The notes beneath the pieces were generated by a model. That model ran no database searches, was not told where the DNA came from, and saw nothing but the letters and a program-made list of their open reading frames with translations. 43,012 bases of DNA from Gaiellales bacterium (GTDB taxonomy: Bacteria; Actinomycetota; Thermoleophilia; RBG-16-64-13): NCBI GenBank assembly GCA_012719395.1, contig JAAYAL010000020.1, positions 1 through 43,012 on the forward strand, in the 5' to 3' direction. The position numbers were made by a program, and so were the translations under genes. Below, piece after piece: positions 42,014-43,012 of the stretch; the stretch's first letter is position 1; the number at the start of each line of letters is the position of its first letter.

Positions 42014-42376
42014 ATGCGGATCGTTTTCACCACGGCGGGCAACGACCTGGAGGCGGCCCTCGATCCACGTTTCGGCCGCGCACCCGGATTTCTCCTGTAC
42101 GACACGGAGGGCGGGGCTACGCAGACGTTGAGCAACGCGGAGGCGACCGCCTCGGGCCACGGTGCGGGTATCCAGGCTGCGCAGACCGTCGCCGGGCTGA
42201 AACCGGATGTTCTGATCACGGGGCACTGCGGGCCAAACGCCTTTCGCGCCCTGCAGGCCGCAGGCATACAGATCTGCCAGACAGATGCCCGGACGGTGCG
42301 GGAAGCCCTTGACGCGTTCACCTCCGGCCGGCTGACGCCGGCCACGGAGGCGGACAAGGCAGGGCATTGGACCTGA
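42014..42376 (+). CDS. NifX/NifB-type dinitrogenase iron-molybdenum cofactor family protein
   Basis: A 120-residue NifX-superfamily protein (Pfam Nitro_FeMo-Co). MRIVFTTAGNDLEAALDPRFGRAPGFLLYD is the family start, then SGHGAGIQAAQTVAGLKPDVLITGHCGPNAFRAL in outline and an end near GIQICQ. Family members bind metal clusters; in sulfate reducers the orange protein ORP, of this family, holds a Mo-Cu sulfide cluster and lies beside MinD-like ATPases. The ATG at 42014 has AGGAGG seven bases upstream. No nitrogenase genes are in the window, so a nitrogenase role is unlikely. Confidence 0.93.
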   Translation: MRIVFTTAGNDLEAALDPRFGRAPGFLLYDTEGGATQTLSNAEATASGHGAGIQAAQTVAGLKPDVLITGHCGPNAFRALQAAGIQICQTDARTVREALDAFTSGRLTPATEADKAGHWT

Positions 42377-42390
42377 GGAGCGGTGGGGGC

Positions 42391-42951
42391 GTGATACTGG
42401 CCATCGCCTCGGGCAAGGGAGGCACCGGGAAGACCACGGTCACCGTCAATCTGGCGCGCGTCATGGGCTCACGTGTGCAGGTTCTCGACTGCGATGTGGA
42501 AGAGCCCAATGCCCAGCTCTTCCTCAACGGCGAGCCCATGCGCAGCCGCACGGTGTCCGTACTTGTGCCGGAGGTGGATGAATCACTGTGCGATGGGTGT
42601 GGCGACTGCGCGCGGGTGTGCCAGTTCAACGCCATCGTCTCCTTCGGCACGGCTCCCCTGGTCTTTCCGGAGTTGTGCCACGGCTGCGGCGGGTGCAGCC
42701 GCGTATGCCCGAAACAGGCCATCGGCGAGGTGGAGCGCCGCATCGGCCTGGTGGAGACGTACGTGGCGGGCGATATCACGCTGACCCAGGGCACGATGGA
42801 TGTGGGCGTGGCCATGGCGCCGCCTTTGATCAGAGCGGTCAAGGATGCCATCAACGACGGTGCCCCTGCCATCCTGGATGCGCCGCCTGGAACTTCCTGC
42901 CCGGTCATCACCACGCTGCGTGGTGCCGACTGCGTGGTGCTGGTCACTTAG
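42391..42951 (+). CDS. MinD/Mrp-family ATPase with ferredoxin insert, interrupted by an amber codon
   Basis: A P-loop ATPase of the MinD/NBP35-like type with a two-[4Fe-4S] ferredoxin insert, found in NifX/ORP loci. It starts ILAIASGKGGTGKTTVTVNLA (Walker A), then LDCDVEEPNAQLFL. The insert has CDGCGDCARVCQF and CHGCGGCSRVCPK (residues ~64-110). DAPPGTSCPVITTL follows. The frame stops at TAG (42949-42951), yet the next codons read PTPFGLHDLTLAVDVVRDLG, the direct continuation in this family, where Glu (GAG) stands at the stop. So the gene is either truncated by one base change, misread, or suppressed; the coding continues past the window edge. The GTG at 42391 fits the family start, ten bases after GAGGAG. 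Confidence 0.85.
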   Translation: MILAIASGKGGTGKTTVTVNLARVMGSRVQVLDCDVEEPNAQLFLNGEPMRSRTVSVLVPEVDESLCDGCGDCARVCQFNAIVSFGTAPLVFPELCHGCGGCSRVCPKQAIGEVERRIGLVETYVAGDITLTQGTMDVGVAMAPPLIRAVKDAINDGAPAILDAPPGTSCPVITTLRGADCVVLVT

Positions 42952-43012
42952 CCCACGCCCTTCGGGCTCCACGATCTCACACTGGCCGTGGACGTGGTGA
43001 GAGATCTCGGGA

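Noticed and set aside
41697-42376. Nitrogenase cofactor locus
   Set aside because: The NifX-family protein suggested it, but there are no nifHDK, nifE/N or nifB genes and the ATPase is of the MinD/ferredoxin kind; an ORP-like locus fits better.
42949-42951. TAG as pyrrolysine
   Set aside because: The family has Glu at this site, and nothing else in the window suggests pyrrolysine use; other genes here use TAG as a normal stop.

Overview
The window is GC-rich chromosomal DNA from a bacterium, most likely an anaerobic or microaerophilic member of the Actinomycetota (inference). Support: a UPF0182 membrane protein with a Thr-rich tail, a probable leaderless promoter (TGGTATAAT six bases before an ATG), the gene order rpsF-ssb-rpsR-DUF2232-rplI-dnaB, and oxygen-sensitive chemistry (several radical SAM enzymes, a CooC-type ATPase, and a NifX/MinD-ferredoxin operon). 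I see no rRNA, tRNA, CRISPR array, insertion sequence or prophage.

Layout. 0.1-4.1 kb: a small Arg-rich protein, a PHP phosphoesterase, and an AmmeMemoRadiSam set (radical SAM enzyme, LigB-like protein, AMMECR1 protein), then a DUF2267-like gene. 4.0-9.1 kb, minus strand: hsp20-lon-archease-rtcB, joining protein quality control to RNA repair. 9.2-13.4 kb: a site-2 protease with CBS domains converging on a UPF0182 gene. 13.5-16.6 kb: a LysR regulator, a DtxR-type metal regulator fused to a heavy-metal (HMA) domain, and a geranylgeranyl-reductase-like flavoprotein. 16.6-21.5 kb: an MBL-fold hydrolase, then a redox operon headed by a CsoR/CstR-like operator (thioredoxin, a probable UGA-containing selenoprotein with a downstream hairpin, a zinc-ribbon protein), then lgt, a strongly eroded ccdA region and a CooC-type ATPase. 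21.5-27.0 kb: a lipid kinase, and an Lrp regulator with a split saccharopine-pathway operon (lysine-ketoglutarate-reductase-like, saccharopine-dehydrogenase-like, LOR/SDH domain protein). 27.2-32.7 kb: a DUF4349 lipoprotein and the rpsF-to-dnaB replication/ribosome operon with a structured leader. 32.8-38.9 kb: an FAD oxidoreductase and purA-purD-purE-purB. 38.9-39.6 kb: a mostly non-coding stretch with a broken reading frame. 39.6-43.0 kb: a tight operon DUF5320-DUF364-radical SAM-DUF5320-NifX-MinD/ferredoxin, resembling the ORP/NifX type of metal-cluster locus and running off the right edge.

The two most notable signals are (1) the thioredoxin-fold gene at 17941-18270, whose frame is open on both sides of a UGA that is followed by a hairpin fitting the bacterial SECIS rules, behind a thioredoxin gene with a perfect TATACCC-N4-GGGTATA operator; and (2) the DUF5320/NifX/MinD operon, whose ATPase carries an in-frame amber codon. 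Several genes (ccdA, the membrane gene at 20.4 kb, the reductase at 23-24.5 kb, the frame after purB) carry apparent frameshifts or stops; these could be real decay or sequence errors.
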